Below are positions 37,048 through 50,400 of a stretch of 64,000 nucleotides of DNA, piece by piece (position 1 is the first letter of the stretch; the number at the start of each line of letters is the position of its first letter). Location: the NCBI GenBank assembly GCA_008933995.1, contig WARS01000029.1, positions 12,657,107-12,721,106 on the forward strand, read 5' to 3'. A model generated the notes under the pieces. It had not been told where the DNA came from and made no database searches. It saw only the letters and a list, made by a program, of their open reading frames with translations. Source of the DNA: Datnioides undecimradiatus (Eukaryota; Chordata; Actinopteri; Lobotiformes; Datnioididae). A program made the position numbers and the translations under genes.

Positions 37048-40000
37048 ATGGCTGAATGTAACGTTAGCATCGACAAGAATAATCTACCTGGAGTGAAAGA
37101 GGGTAATGTCCATGACATATTTGCCGGCTAAATGTGGAGCAAGCTAGCTGTTTAGCATCAACACATAACCTGCTATGTGACACTAGTGAGGCTTAAGTTA
37201 GCCCAGTGAACACAGGTGCCACCTTATTGTTCTCAAACATCATGGTATTGTGGTTGTTAGCACAGATTGCTAAGGGATGCTAGCACAGCTGACTTAAGCC
37301 TAGAGTCAGGTAGCTAGTACTGATCAGACTTTTTAGCTCAGGTGCCAGATTATGTACTCTAGTTAAATCTTCTTCAATTCAAGACTAGAATGGCACGCTG
37401 TGTCCCATTTCATGTATCGCACTGCGTTTGTATTATTGTTAATGATTTGTGGATAGAGAGATATCCATACATACACTGTAGTGTGTATGTACTACACTGG
37501 CTCTACCTTATTGTGTGTGAATACACTGCAGGAGTGTGAATACACTGCAGGAGTCAGGGAACTTTTAGCCTGGGTGCTTCACATGAACATGTTTACCTTT
37601 TTTAAGGTGTGTACTTCTAAAGACAAGGTATATTTTGTTTTTGTTTTTGGACCTAACGTGTCCATTGGTCTCTTCTGTTTGAGTTTTATATCTAACAGAT
37701 CAAGTAACACTTTGCTTTTGGCTGAAAAATCTGTTACTGCTCGGAAATATTGTCCTAACACACTTGTGAGCAACAGTAACACCACCAACCCTCTCCCACA
37801 TAACTTTTACACACACACAAAACTTTATCTACGCCTGTAACTGCTGGGAAGGTGTAAAGTAGGTGGAGAGTGTGGCTTTTGCACTGAGGCAGATTTTGGA
37901 TGGGATGCTGTTGTGATGGGAAGGACCCGTCCTGTTGCTGTGAAGCAGCTGCTCCGCGGGATGCTTGTTATTCTGGTCAGAGACAGAAGGAACGTGCATC
38001 CCCGCTGCTTGGCCAGCGTGCAGAGGGAGAGACTGAGAAAGCCGCTGGAAAAGTTTCAATTTCATCCGTGTGTTTGGAGAATAGTAAATATTGAGCTTAC
38101 TAGTTGCCCGGTGCTGTAACTCACTGATAAACTGGGCTTGTATTTTGATGTTTCCTGCTGTGCATGAAGCACAAATGCTTGATTCTTGCAGTCTTTGTGC
38201 ATCATGGTGTCATGATGGGGTGTTTTTCTGTTTCCAGCTCAAAGCGATCTAATGATGGCATGAGAAGTTAAATAGCTTGCAGCGTTAATCTTTCTGTCGG
38301 TTGTTGTTTGGTGTTGTTTTGAAACCTAAACTGAGATACCACATTTATCAAAATGTAAACTGTCCCAACCTTTTTAGGAACGGTCTCTCAAACGTGTCCT
38401 AGTATTACTAGTAGAAGTAAGTCCAATTATAACAGTAGTTAAATAGTAGTTAAATTCTCTAGTGCACAGCTATACTAGACAGAATTAATCTCAATTTTCT
38501 TAGCTAAGAAGATTAAGCACATGGTTGAAAAATGGTCTGTGTTAATCAAATCCCATACTGCTCTGTGCCAGTCAGGGGGGCTTTGTGGAGGTCTCAGCCT
38601 CTTCTTCATAGCATCTGTTTAAACTCAACCCCTCACCCAGTCACATCCCACTAATACAACCAGATAATCTGGACCACTCTTGAGTTTGAGTTCCAAGACT
38701 CACTTGTACTTGTCAATAGTAAATAAATAATAATAATTTCACAACTATCTCCAGTGTATTCTAACAAACCATTATAGACCATTGCTGTGTATTAGATATT
38801 AATGTGGATGAAATGATCTCTTACTAAGAGCAGAAAATGGGCTGTTAGCTGGCAGTGTTTGGCTATTGAGTCTGGCCAGGCTCTGTAATAAATGTTGGGA
38901 GGTGAAGAGCTTTTAATACAAGGTAAGTGTCAAAGAAAGGATCGTTATGACTGAATATGATGTATGATGTGGAAAAGTGTCATCTTACAGCAAGAGTAGG
39001 TGAAGGAAATACTGAGCGAGATAAATGATTATTCTCTGAATGGAGCCACTGAGCACTGTGGCGGATGGCTTCCTGCACGCTGAAATCATAGCTTAATTTT
39101 TTTATTCTATGTTTGGTGCTGTGATGTTTACACAGGTTTTTCCTACTGCGGCCCTTCACGATATTTGTAGAACAGAGGGCAGTTAAATCCATGTTGACTG
39201 AACTGTAGAAGCAGATGCCCTAAGGTCCACACCCGTTATTAGCTAAGACTGTGAGGAAGATCTTGCATGTCTCTTTAACTTTGACTGTTTCATACACAGG
39301 GTGCTTTAAGCTTTTGAAGGCTAGCAGGTCCTAAATATTCTAAGGAAGAAAAGCTACCTGCCTGAATTCAGAACTGCTCAGATGGACGTGTGAGGATGGT
39401 ATTTGGATCTTTCTGAGGAAAACTCCCCTCCTACAGCAGTTTTCACAGTTGTTTCCAGAATGAATGTTCACAGCATTTTTGAGTATCTGTAATTTTGAAA
39501 CCATAAATCGAAAATCTGCTGTTCAGATTCCGTTATAAGATACATGTGTAAGAAAGTGCGCAGGAGTGTGTTTTTTTTTTTCTCGAGCAAAATCTTTTCA
39601 ACAAAAAAAATTGATCACACTCTGTATACAGAGTTTAGAGGTGATGAAATGAATATGAATACATTTCTCCATTCTTGTTAATGGACCCCAATTTACAAGT
39701 TTTACCCCTAATTGTGCTTGTCGGCTTGTCACATCTTGTCAGCCAATTAAACCAACAGCTTGACAGTAATAAACTTTCATCTCCTGGCCTAAGGCAGCTC
39801 TCCCTTAAATAACTTTTAATAAAAAGCTCAGAAGCCTTGCTTATTTAGGCTTTTTATATGCTGAGGGCAACTGACTGTTTCCCTTTCTCAGTTTCACTTC
39901 AGTCTTTGCAGACAGAAAATAGCCAAACCACATGCCAGATGGCCAAACCCTTCATCAGACTGAGAAATCGCAGTGTGGCCCAGTTTCTTTAAATGTCTCA

Positions 40001-43000
40001 TATTGTGTTAATAAGTTGGGCCTTAAGTGTTAAGACAGAGCTTATTAGTTTGAACCAGTGGTCTTTCAGCTCACAAGGCAAATCCATACTGCCACAATGT
40101 AAATTGAGAAAGGTCATGTTCATAAGATGTGAAAGATATAGTACTAGTGTTGATAAGGTGTGTGTTGTAGTTTAACTCTTTAAACACGTCCTGTATTTTT
40201 TTTAAGTCATTGATCGTTTTAAGCACATGTGTAGGAGATGGGCCGGATGTTAAACATCTGATATCGCAAATGACAGATTGAGATCTAGCGTCTCCATATC
40301 CTGAAGCATGACTTGAGTTTCAACTAACAAGCACACAGTACACTTGACATTAAGTCTTGACTACGTTGGATCAGAATTGTTTTTCAATTTTAGTCTCTCT
40401 CTTTTTTTCAGTGTGCAGAGACTTTGCCGTGCTGGAGGACCACTGCCTGGCCTACAACCTTCAGGAACAAGAAAGTAAGAACCTACACATCAGCCTTGTT
40501 GTTTTCTTTTTTATTTGTTCCCTCCAGCCACTATATTTTCACCTTTTTATAAGATTCCTACCACTCTTCCATACTCCTTCCCATTTCACCAGACAGTCTA
40601 TTTAAACTCTTAAGTCCTTTGCTTCAATGTTTTCTGCATTAGACCCCCAGCCACCATATTTCATCTAAAGAGATGGTTAACTCCTACTTATTTCTAACAG
40701 AGAAGTTTCCTGCTTTTAATGTTACTTTTAACGTTGCTCAGAGAAAAACTAAACTCTCTTTAATACGTCCAGTTCATACAAGCACAGAGCCCTTTCCCTT
40801 TTCCCAGACAGTCTGTTTAAACTCTTAAGACATTTATTGTTTGAACGTTTTCTGCATCAGACTTGTGGTGTCTGTCCCAGTCCTCAGTCCTCCACAAGGT
40901 CATTTAATGCTTCCTTTGCAAAAGAACAAACTGTGAAAGATGTTCTTAGAGCGCAGTGGTAGAAACATGCATGCAGTCCAACACACTCCTCTTTTCCCTT
41001 CTGGTAAATTTGTCAAGTCCCGACAGGGTAAACTGCAGTGTCAGTGGCTGCAGCCTGATTAAGCCTACATAAACCCTGCTTCAGCCCCACAGTGAACAGT
41101 GTGAATGGTGCAGGATGCCACAACAATGCTACAGACTACAGTGGACTGGTGCACGTGGTTTGACTGGGTCACATTAATTTGTGTGTGCTGCAGCTTTAGC
41201 ACAGAGAAGCCCTGATTCTGGATCTGAAGTTAGATGGTCCAGTCAGCGTAACTGAGATGTAACTTGTCTCTTTTTAACGTCCATATGGTCCATTTTGTGT
41301 GTACAGTGTGTGTTTTATGGTTGTGTGTTTGTCCCTGCATGCATTATTAGATTAGCTAGTGCTTTGTGTCAGCTTGTCTTTTGCAGTAAGTGCATTCAGT
41401 TGAATCTCATTATTTCATCATTTTCGTTTTAGTGTTTGCAGTAGAAATACTCTCAGGAACTTCTAAGCTATCTCCTGTTGAGTTGGGTTGAAAGGACATG
41501 TGCTGCCAAGAGGCGCTGACAAACACAGACCCAGACATAACAAGGCCTTCCTTTCATCAGATACAAATGGCTAATGGCTAATGGCCACCACATTGCCTCA
41601 TATCCTTCACCTGCGCTCATTCAAATGAAAATGTTAGGAACCATCAGATGGAGGTGAAGGAAAGAGGTGCTTTTGGAGGAATGCCGGAAACAAGGCGAGT
41701 TACCGTTGAGGTTTCAATGAGCTTTTGTTTCAAAGGGATGGATAAATATACAAATTTAGAAACATAACCACTTGAACTTCTGTGGACAATAGTTTGTTTT
41801 TCTGTTTCTATAAATATGCCACTCCATATTACCATAAAAGGGTAAATTGTGCAACAAGGCTCTGCAAGAAAGAAGGCCAGATGTCACCCAGCCATACCCC
41901 GAGTGCAGATTAGTCTCCGTTTTAGCAGTGATTCATTTGGTTTTGGCTGGCCTGTCCTTGTGCTGTCATTAACCCTTTTAAAGCTTTAGTGATCCCTAGC
42001 CAAGGCTCATCTCTCTCTGTTGCCTTTGTTGCTTCACTAACTGGTCTGGTTTGAGCTTGCAAAGTGTTTGTTTCACCTTTGACCCTGGAGGTCACAGAGG
42101 AGAATGCTGGCAGATTTTTTTTTTTCACTGCATCTTATCAACAGATGGCCATCCTAAAAGGGGCCTATTAGTACATTAACTTAAAGTTAATGTGGAGTTG
42201 CAGCTGGCTTTTATTTCCATTCACTGAAGTGTCCAAATGTTGCATGGAAAACATTTCTCTATGGCTTTGTCAGCACTTGGCAACTTGGTTTCTGGAACGT
42301 GTTTTCTCTATTTCAGCGTGCAGCTCCATGCTGATGCGTCTAACATTCAGATAGTCCAACTCTCTCACCCTAACTCCCCTTTTTCTGAATGACATGATAC
42401 TTCTTCAAGGTTGGGTTTGTTGAATGAACCAATGTCACAATGTCTGGTCATGTTTTTCTTTCTGCATTGAAAGATGAATCAAGGAAAAGTGTGGCAGTGG
42501 ATAAATGATAGCCTTATCTCGGGCTGTGACATCAGTTTTGCCTTCAAATATGTTTTTGTACGGTGTCATAAACTTAAACAATTGATCAGTGTCGTCCAAA
42601 AAAAAAAAAAAAAAAAAAAAATCAATGTCAACCCCTTGACTTTTATCAAGTTGCCACAGCTGTGACTCACAGTTTCCTCTTTTAATCCCACCAGTCAGAA
42701 AGCAGAAACTTTATGGAGCCTGTCATGGGTAAATTGCCAAATGTAATTTGGTCCTTTTCACATGAAAGCTGGGAACAGATCGATAGACAGGTGAAACAGA
42801 GCTGAGGGAGTGAGTGATGCTCTCCATGCTCACCAAGTGCCGGGAGTGCGTCAGCAGGCAGGATTTATCATCTGTTATGGCCCACAACGTGCCATCACAC
42901 AACCTTGGAACAGCACCTCAGCCACGGACATTCATTTCTCAGTGACTAAGAGCTCTTTGTGTTTATTACGGGAGCCTGAAGCAGCTGCGTCCTTCACGTT

Positions 43001-44462
43001 AATTCTGTTCTCTGCAGACCATCCAAACAATATTATCGCTCCTCAGAAAGGAAAACATCCACAAAGTGCGGATGTGTAACTAAACTCGTGCATTTCTCAT
43101 CACTACTGTGCTCTAGTCAGTTGACCTACTCCGATTTGTGTGTTGCACAGTTGTAAGAGCAGTGCTTATGTGTTTGTGTCCACAGTTGAGAGCCACTTGG
43201 CGTCCAATGTCAATAAGAGCCGTCTGGTCCAGAAGGACCTGCAGGTGGCTAAGAAGCTGCAGGAGGAGGAGGATCAGAGGGCCAAGATCCAGAGCCAGAA
43301 ACAGCACGTTGACCTGTGGGTGCCCCTCTCACACGAACACTTACATTACATACACACGCACACCATTCACACGTACCTATATTAAAGCCAAGTGGGAGAA
43401 GTGGACAATAAAAGAATATGGACGAAAGTTGCCTGGCCTTGAGAAGGCAGCCAATAAGGAGGAGTGCAGTGGAGTGCAGTGGAACTCACTGTGATGGTTC
43501 ATTGCACTTAATATGATAAATTTCATGATAATCAACTTGTACCTGAAAGCTGTTATCTAAATTTAATTTAAATGCACAATTTAAATTTAATTTAAATGCA
43601 CAATTTAAATTAAATTTCTGTCTTTTTAAATGTACAATTATAAACCTGTACTGGTTTCATTTCTTCTAATTTATGAAATTGAATTCCTGCAGGTCCCCAA
43701 AGGCCTCAAGTCATCAGAGTACTTTATAGTAATAGCTGTGTACATGTGTTGATAGCATCTGTTTTTGATCAGTGTAATTGCTCCCAAAACCCTATAGCTA
43801 AGACAGATTTATGCTTCAACTGTGAGGTGATCCAGCACTCATGCCACAGATGAAGAACTGATTTATAGTACAGTGTAGGTTTAACTCTTTTAAAGGCTGT
43901 AAATGAACAGGTCATGTCACCAGAAAAATGCTTGTGAATGCTCTTCTATTCAGAAGAAGGTCATTCATTAAGAAGGTTTTATTGTATTAGCTAGTCGGTA
44001 ATCTTTTTTTTCCTGATAAGGTTCCTACATTAAGTCTCCTACACGTAACAAACTTTGTGATAAAGAATGACAATTTGCACGATTTGTGCTGGTAAACCTT
44101 TTGCTAGCTTACAGAGTATACATTTGTCTAGCTCTACTTAGAATGAGAAGATCGTAAGGCTGCCTCCAGTTTGATTGATGTTACTGTCACAATCAGCAAC
44201 TGCTACCATCGTCATAAACATGGAGGAGAAAACACAAGCAGGCCATTCACAGTTCACTGGTCTTTGATATATGTAATTATGTTTCCTATGATGTTTGGGT
44301 CAGCTTGAGCCGCAAAACCATCCAAAGCAGTGCAGCTTCCCTACAAGGTTGGCAGTGACAGCCCCTAAACACACCGAAGTGCTCTGCTGCCTCTGTTTCA
44401 ACCTGTCTGCACCCACCTTTTTGTCAAAATAAAATTGCTGACTCACAGATTAGTGAGATTAC

Positions 44463-44496
<34 letters not shown>

Positions 44497-47400
44497 ATAA
44501 ACACAGACACAGAAAGCTCCAGTAGTGGGATTGCACCCCCAGGGAGAGACCAGATGCTCCACCATCTATGCAGACAGGCCTTTGCTACTTGTAATGCTGG
44601 GAGCTCGCACAGCCATCCACTCAACACTTCCCAATACCACTTCATATACACTCTCAGACATTTGACTGCACACACACATACACACAGGATAAAGCATCAC
44701 TTATTCAGTTATGCTGTTTAGTTTTGTCAGCTTAAGGCTTCCAGCTGCAGTGTAATGCAATTTGGCTGTTATTGTGCATTTTTTCAGCATTGCAAACTCA
44801 TGTAAGTCTCCACACACAAACAGATAAATGATCTTTGCGCACCAGCCCTCCAGGCAGATGGTGTTGTTGTCAAAATCATGTCGCTTAAAGATGCGAGCCA
44901 AAGCGAGTGGTTGAGGTCAGCATCACAACAGGCAAAGATATTCCTCCTCTTGCCTGAAGAACACACACACACGCATGCTACCACTTACAGCATGTTGATA
45001 CATGTTAGATAATAGTGTCAGTGGTGACCATGTTTCTCCGTTGTACTATGATTGTTTCAACTGTTGTGTAGCTTTTGTATTGATTACTCAAAGTTAATAC
45101 ATTTTGAATTTCTATTGTTGTGTTTTAACATTTGTGAAGTTTGGCAGTGGGTTTTACATTTTCTATAAAACTGTTTGAACATTAATCTGACACTCTATTG
45201 ACCTTTATCATCACCCACATTCATAGTTGTGTGATTTTAAACATCACTGATCAAACATTTTAGAGCTTGCATCACAACCCTGAACCTATTAACAGTTGTG
45301 CATCCATTATTAATGACCTCATGTTTTTTGAACTCCTCCCCATGTACACACAAACATCATAAACCTATGTCGACCTCAGTGAGCGCCAAGATAATGAGAT
45401 CGCTCAGGAGATTCAGGAACAACTGGTCCGACAGGCAGAGCAACAACGACAGCAGGAAGAAAAGGATGCGGTAAGAAAAGTGTATACACACAGACAGACA
45501 CACAGCCCTTTCTGCCCAGTCAAGCACAGTGTTGGGTACATCTACTCGTCAGTGACTTGACTTATAGTATTGACATACTGTAATGGGTGGGTCATCTCCT
45601 CCCCTTTGTACTGATGATGATGAAGGCCACAGTGACCTGACCTGTATTTTTGTCTTAATCGCAATGTTAAAGCTCTTCCTAACCACTAAACACTTGATTA
45701 ATGCGCACTGTCCAATCTAAATCAATACGTCAATAAATAAAGATTTTCTGAAGGATAGGATAAACTGTAAATCTTAAAAAATATCTCAGATGACACTGAC
45801 GTCTCACCTCTAACCTGAGGACGTGATGGATTTCCTTTCTCTGCCTGTCGCTCATAAAATGTAATAATCTGTCCGAGTTTGCGTTCACAATCTAATATGT
45901 TTGAAACTACACTGACTGGCTGAAAGAAAAAACATCTCAAATGCATGCATCACAAAACAAAGTGACATATTTGTTCCAAAGCGGCTTAAATAGAGACTTT
46001 TTTCATTTTCATGTGGGACAATATGTTTTACTGTGGCCTCATTTGTTTGTAGGCCATCGCTCGTAAGCTGCAGGAGAAGGAGATGAAAGAGGAACGGAGA
46101 AGACAGAAGCAGCTGGAAGCAAACTTTGAAGAGGAGTACTTTGAGGATCACGGAGGTGGGGAGAGCACCACTGGTTCATGTTAATGTGCTAATGTTTGTG
46201 TGTGTGTAGGAGCACTAGAAGATATGCTTCTTCTTCTGTGGACTGGTGTTTTTTCCCCAGCTCTGGATGTGTGAGGAAGAGCTTTTGATGCTGCACAGCT
46301 CTGGAGACTGCTGCTGACTCAAGGCAAAGATTTTGGCTGCATTCATAAGCTCATAATTAACCTTGAAGGGGAGGCTTACATGTTCCTACAGAGATGCATT
46401 TTGTCATTTCATTCCCATTCAACTACAAACACCGCTGTAAATGGGTGTCACAGTACTCTATTTTCAAAATACAGCTTGTGTGACTTGATATCAAAGTTTA
46501 CCTCAGATATTAAATGAATCTCGAGTTAGCGGGTTATAAACGCATTAAGAACAGCATGTCGATTTTTCTCACTGACACCACATACGTACCTACAACATCT
46601 TTGTTCACAAATCTGTATTTGTTATGGTTCTGTAACATATTGGTGAGCATCTCAATGGAGCTTATTGGAATCTATCCCAAGTCCTTTCATGCACACATCA
46701 CCCTGCTACATGATTCACTGTACAGATGGTCTGTTCATGTTTTTACTGAACCAGAAACAGTGACTCATTTGAATCCTCTTCCTTGGCTTGCTTGTGAATT
46801 CCTGCCTTATATCTGTGTCGACAATTCACCTCAAGATCAGGATCCTGCATCCTTCTCTGCAGCTTTCTCATCTTGCTGAATCTAATCTGGCAGATTAACT
46901 CAGTTTTCCTGCTTGAACCCATGGCCACGTTATATTTGGATGCTGTTTCATCCCGAGGATGAAGAATGTGAGTTTATGTTGAACATGGGAATGCAAAACA
47001 GGACACACAGAGGGAGATAGTTGTGAGCAGATTAGCTGCTTTAGTGTTATATTTTAAAGATTACGGTGTCTGCATCTACACTTGACATAAACACATCTGA
47101 GCAAGTGTCTCCAGCTGTCAGTCTACCTGTCTTGTTGTGTCCGTATGGATCACCAGCTGTCCTGGTGAATTAGCTCCTTCTCAAGATGTCGCACGTAGCA
47201 GGTGGTCAGGAGGAAGCTGCAGTACAGTCTTTGCTGAGTGTGTTTGGGCCACGGCCAGGCTCACTGTGTTTGCTGTATTATCTTGCAAGTTATGCAACTG
47301 CTCACCTATAATGTTCCTGCTGAGTGTTTGTGTGTGTGAAATGTACACACAGCAGAAAAAGGATTCAGCACCTTTGTTTACCCTGCAGCTAATGCTCTAA

Positions 47401-50400
47401 GGCACTGACGTCACAGTGAGTATCCATGTACATCTATCGCAGGTTGAATCTCGAGATTGTCACCCTGCACGCTCATGTTACTTTTTGAGACTCCAGACGT
47501 TGTCACTATATTGTGCTTGTATGTGGATATTCCTCATAACATGTGTTACTACTCAGCCTTCTGCACACATAAACACACACACACACACATTCACACCTTT
47601 GTAAAATCGCATTGGTTTTCATCAGCTCATGTAATTGGCCTAACGGGAAATGAGGAGCTGCTGGCTGTGTTTGTCTTAATCCAGTGGATTACAGTTGCAC
47701 ACACCAGCGTGGGGGCAGAACCTGTCTCCACTTGACAGAGAGAAAAATTTTGATGAAGGCAGAAAGAACTAACCCTGAAACTCAGAGCAGGCAACCGTCT
47801 TCTTACCTGCCTCCTTTCTTTGAAGCTTTGAGCAACAACACAGTTCATCGATTAGACATTAAGCAGCCGGTTAGATAACTGAATTCCATTGAGCTGACTT
47901 GCTGTGCCCGTGCTGTGCGCTTCCTCAGTGTGTTTTTCAGCTCATTTGTTTTCATTCAGACTTTTGTCAGTCACAGGCCAACTCCCAGCTAGACGGTTTT
48001 CTTAAAGGAGAACATGTCGTTCTCAATCTCATGCTCATTTATTTCCCCCTTTTAACTCAATCATGTTTTGGTTATAATACAATATATGCTTTGTTCATGG
48101 GTGTCCCTCAAACAACAGGTGCTATTAAAGGGTGTTACAGCACACAGGGGTTATTCTCGATGTCACAGTCAAAAGTCTGAAGTGTTTGGTGTTTCCATTC
48201 CTCACAGCTATCTTTATATCTTTAGGCTCCAAAAACTTCCAGCCACTTCCTGTCTTAACTTTTTTTTTATTTTCCCATGGTAATAACCACATCTCTGGAC
48301 ATTTTGGGTGCAGCTAACGCCTACACTCTGTAGCACATACCTTGTCTTCTGACCGTCACTCTCCTCACACATGCTGTCTAACTCACTAACTCATCTTGGT
48401 TTATATAATTCCTGTCTGTTATTTTTCATATTTACATGTTCACATCAACCATCATCTTCATCATTATCTCTACACCGGACACCTCCCACCTTCGCTCCCT
48501 CATCTATGCTCTGTTCAGCTGCAAGAAGACCCCTCGACTTGGACAAACACACACATCACAAATCAACCTCCCCTGGCCAGTACGATGCATGCGCTCCAGT
48601 GAGCTCACATCGTGACTACTCCCCAGATTACAGCTCCACAGAGCCCAAAAGGAGCAGGTACCCAAGACAGGACCCAGCAGCACCCCACAGCTATTCCAGA
48701 TATCCTGAGCACTACCTAGCGGCAGAAGGAGGGCGAAGCAGACATGCAGATCCATACCCAGAGCACCTGCTGCCCTCCAGAGGCAAACATGGGGACAGAT
48801 GTCCAGATTATGAACCCACAGAGACTGGCAGACCCAGTGGCCCAGGGGGGGCGGATACAGAAAGAGTAGTGAGGAGGAAGGAGAGACCTGCCAGACCACC
48901 TCCACCACAGAGCCCCATAGAGAGAGACAAGGCTTGGTACAGAGAAAGGGACAGGCAGCGGGACCGAGACAGAGGCAGGGACCTGGAATGGGAGAGGCAT
49001 ATGGAAAAAGAGAAGAGGAGAGACAGGGAGCAGGACCCCAGGAGACTAAGAGCAGAAGGAAGAGATAGGGAAAGATCCAGAGATAGAGGACAAAGTGCAG
49101 ATAGACAGAGAGAGAGAGACAGGCAGAGACAAAAAGACAAAGACAGACAACGAGCAAGAACCAGGAGCAGGGAGAGAGGACTTGAAGAGGAGCCGGGTCA
49201 CAGCAGGGACCGGCAGCGGGAGGGCAGAGCCTCTTGGGAGGATGAAGGGGATGACGGGGAAAGGGAGTTGATGGCCAGGGGCCGGCAGCGTGTCCTCTCA
49301 GGCCCAGAAGAGGTTTTTGACGATTTCAGGAACGACGAAGGGAGAGGGAACACCAGAGAGGTCTGGGACACCCAACAGGGGGAGGGTCCTGGCAGGAAAC
49401 GCTGTCATACTCACCCCAACGAAGAGACAGGTACCACCCTGAGCCCCCCTTTGGGCTCTGTGGGTGTGTTTGTGTTGTGTGTGGGGTTTTGCGGTGGCAA
49501 TCTCAGGTGGTGGTTTGAGCTCACGTTGCAATCACTAATGAAGGCACTAATTTTCTCTGTTCCCATGACGATGATGACAATTTCACAGTGATTTCTGATG
49601 ACTGATGTGATTAAATCTGTTGATGTTGTGCTGTGGGGATCGCTCATTCTTGCTTTGTCTGCTTGGTTGTTGTGTTGAGCAAGGAAATAACACTGTGCTG
49701 AGAGTCACACGTGTGCTGTGGTTTTGGAGTAGATGCTGAGTTAAATTGTTGGCATTCACAAGGGGCTTCAGGGCCGGTGAGCTGGCTGTATTATATCATC
49801 CCAAAGCTGTTAAAGGTATCAAACGACACACTTTAAAACACCAGTGGAGATGCACTGCAGCCCTTTTAAGTGCCTTATGCCATTATGAAATTCTTTGATT
49901 AGTCAAAAATGGTTTGATCCTTTTAATCATTGATTTTGTTATTTGTGGAGAAAAATACCTAAAAATCTGACAAAACAAGAACTTTTAAGGGATGTGAGAA
50001 ATTGTTATTTGGTTTTTTCACAATTTTCTAATTGCATAAAGACGAAACAATAGAATAAAAGATTAACATATTCAATAATAAACACAATCATTACCAGACC
50101 TAACATATCTTAACCATAATGTGCCGGTATCCGCAGGTCGTATTGTGCACCGAGGAAGTGGAGCAGTAGTAGCAGAAACTGAGTACGGACTGAGCGAGGC
50201 CACCACGGGGTTGACAAAGCTTGATCTCCGTGAGCAGGAGCTGAAAGACATGGAGGTGGCCAGGAAACTGCAAGAGGAGGAAATCAAAGTAAGGAAGCAC
50301 ACGTGTGCATGGTTAAAATCAAGCAAAACAACAGCAAATACTGTAGGGATGAGATGATGTTAAATAAGATGTTTTATTTGACATCTGTGAGATCTCAAAT

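Larger units (their letters stand above)
37103..43185 (+). other. ccdc50 introns 1 and 2
   Basis: Intron 1 is 3.3 kb and intron 2 is 2.7 kb, interrupted only by the 63-nt exon 2. They hold a 19-bp duplication (37517-37554), an A run (42598-42621) and no other gene that I can support. Confidence 0.6.

Noticed and set aside
48504..49157. 217-codon open frame on the minus strand
   Set aside because: It is the complement of the purine-rich ccdc50 exon 6. Its protein is low-complexity Cys/Leu/Ser and it has no independent gene features.
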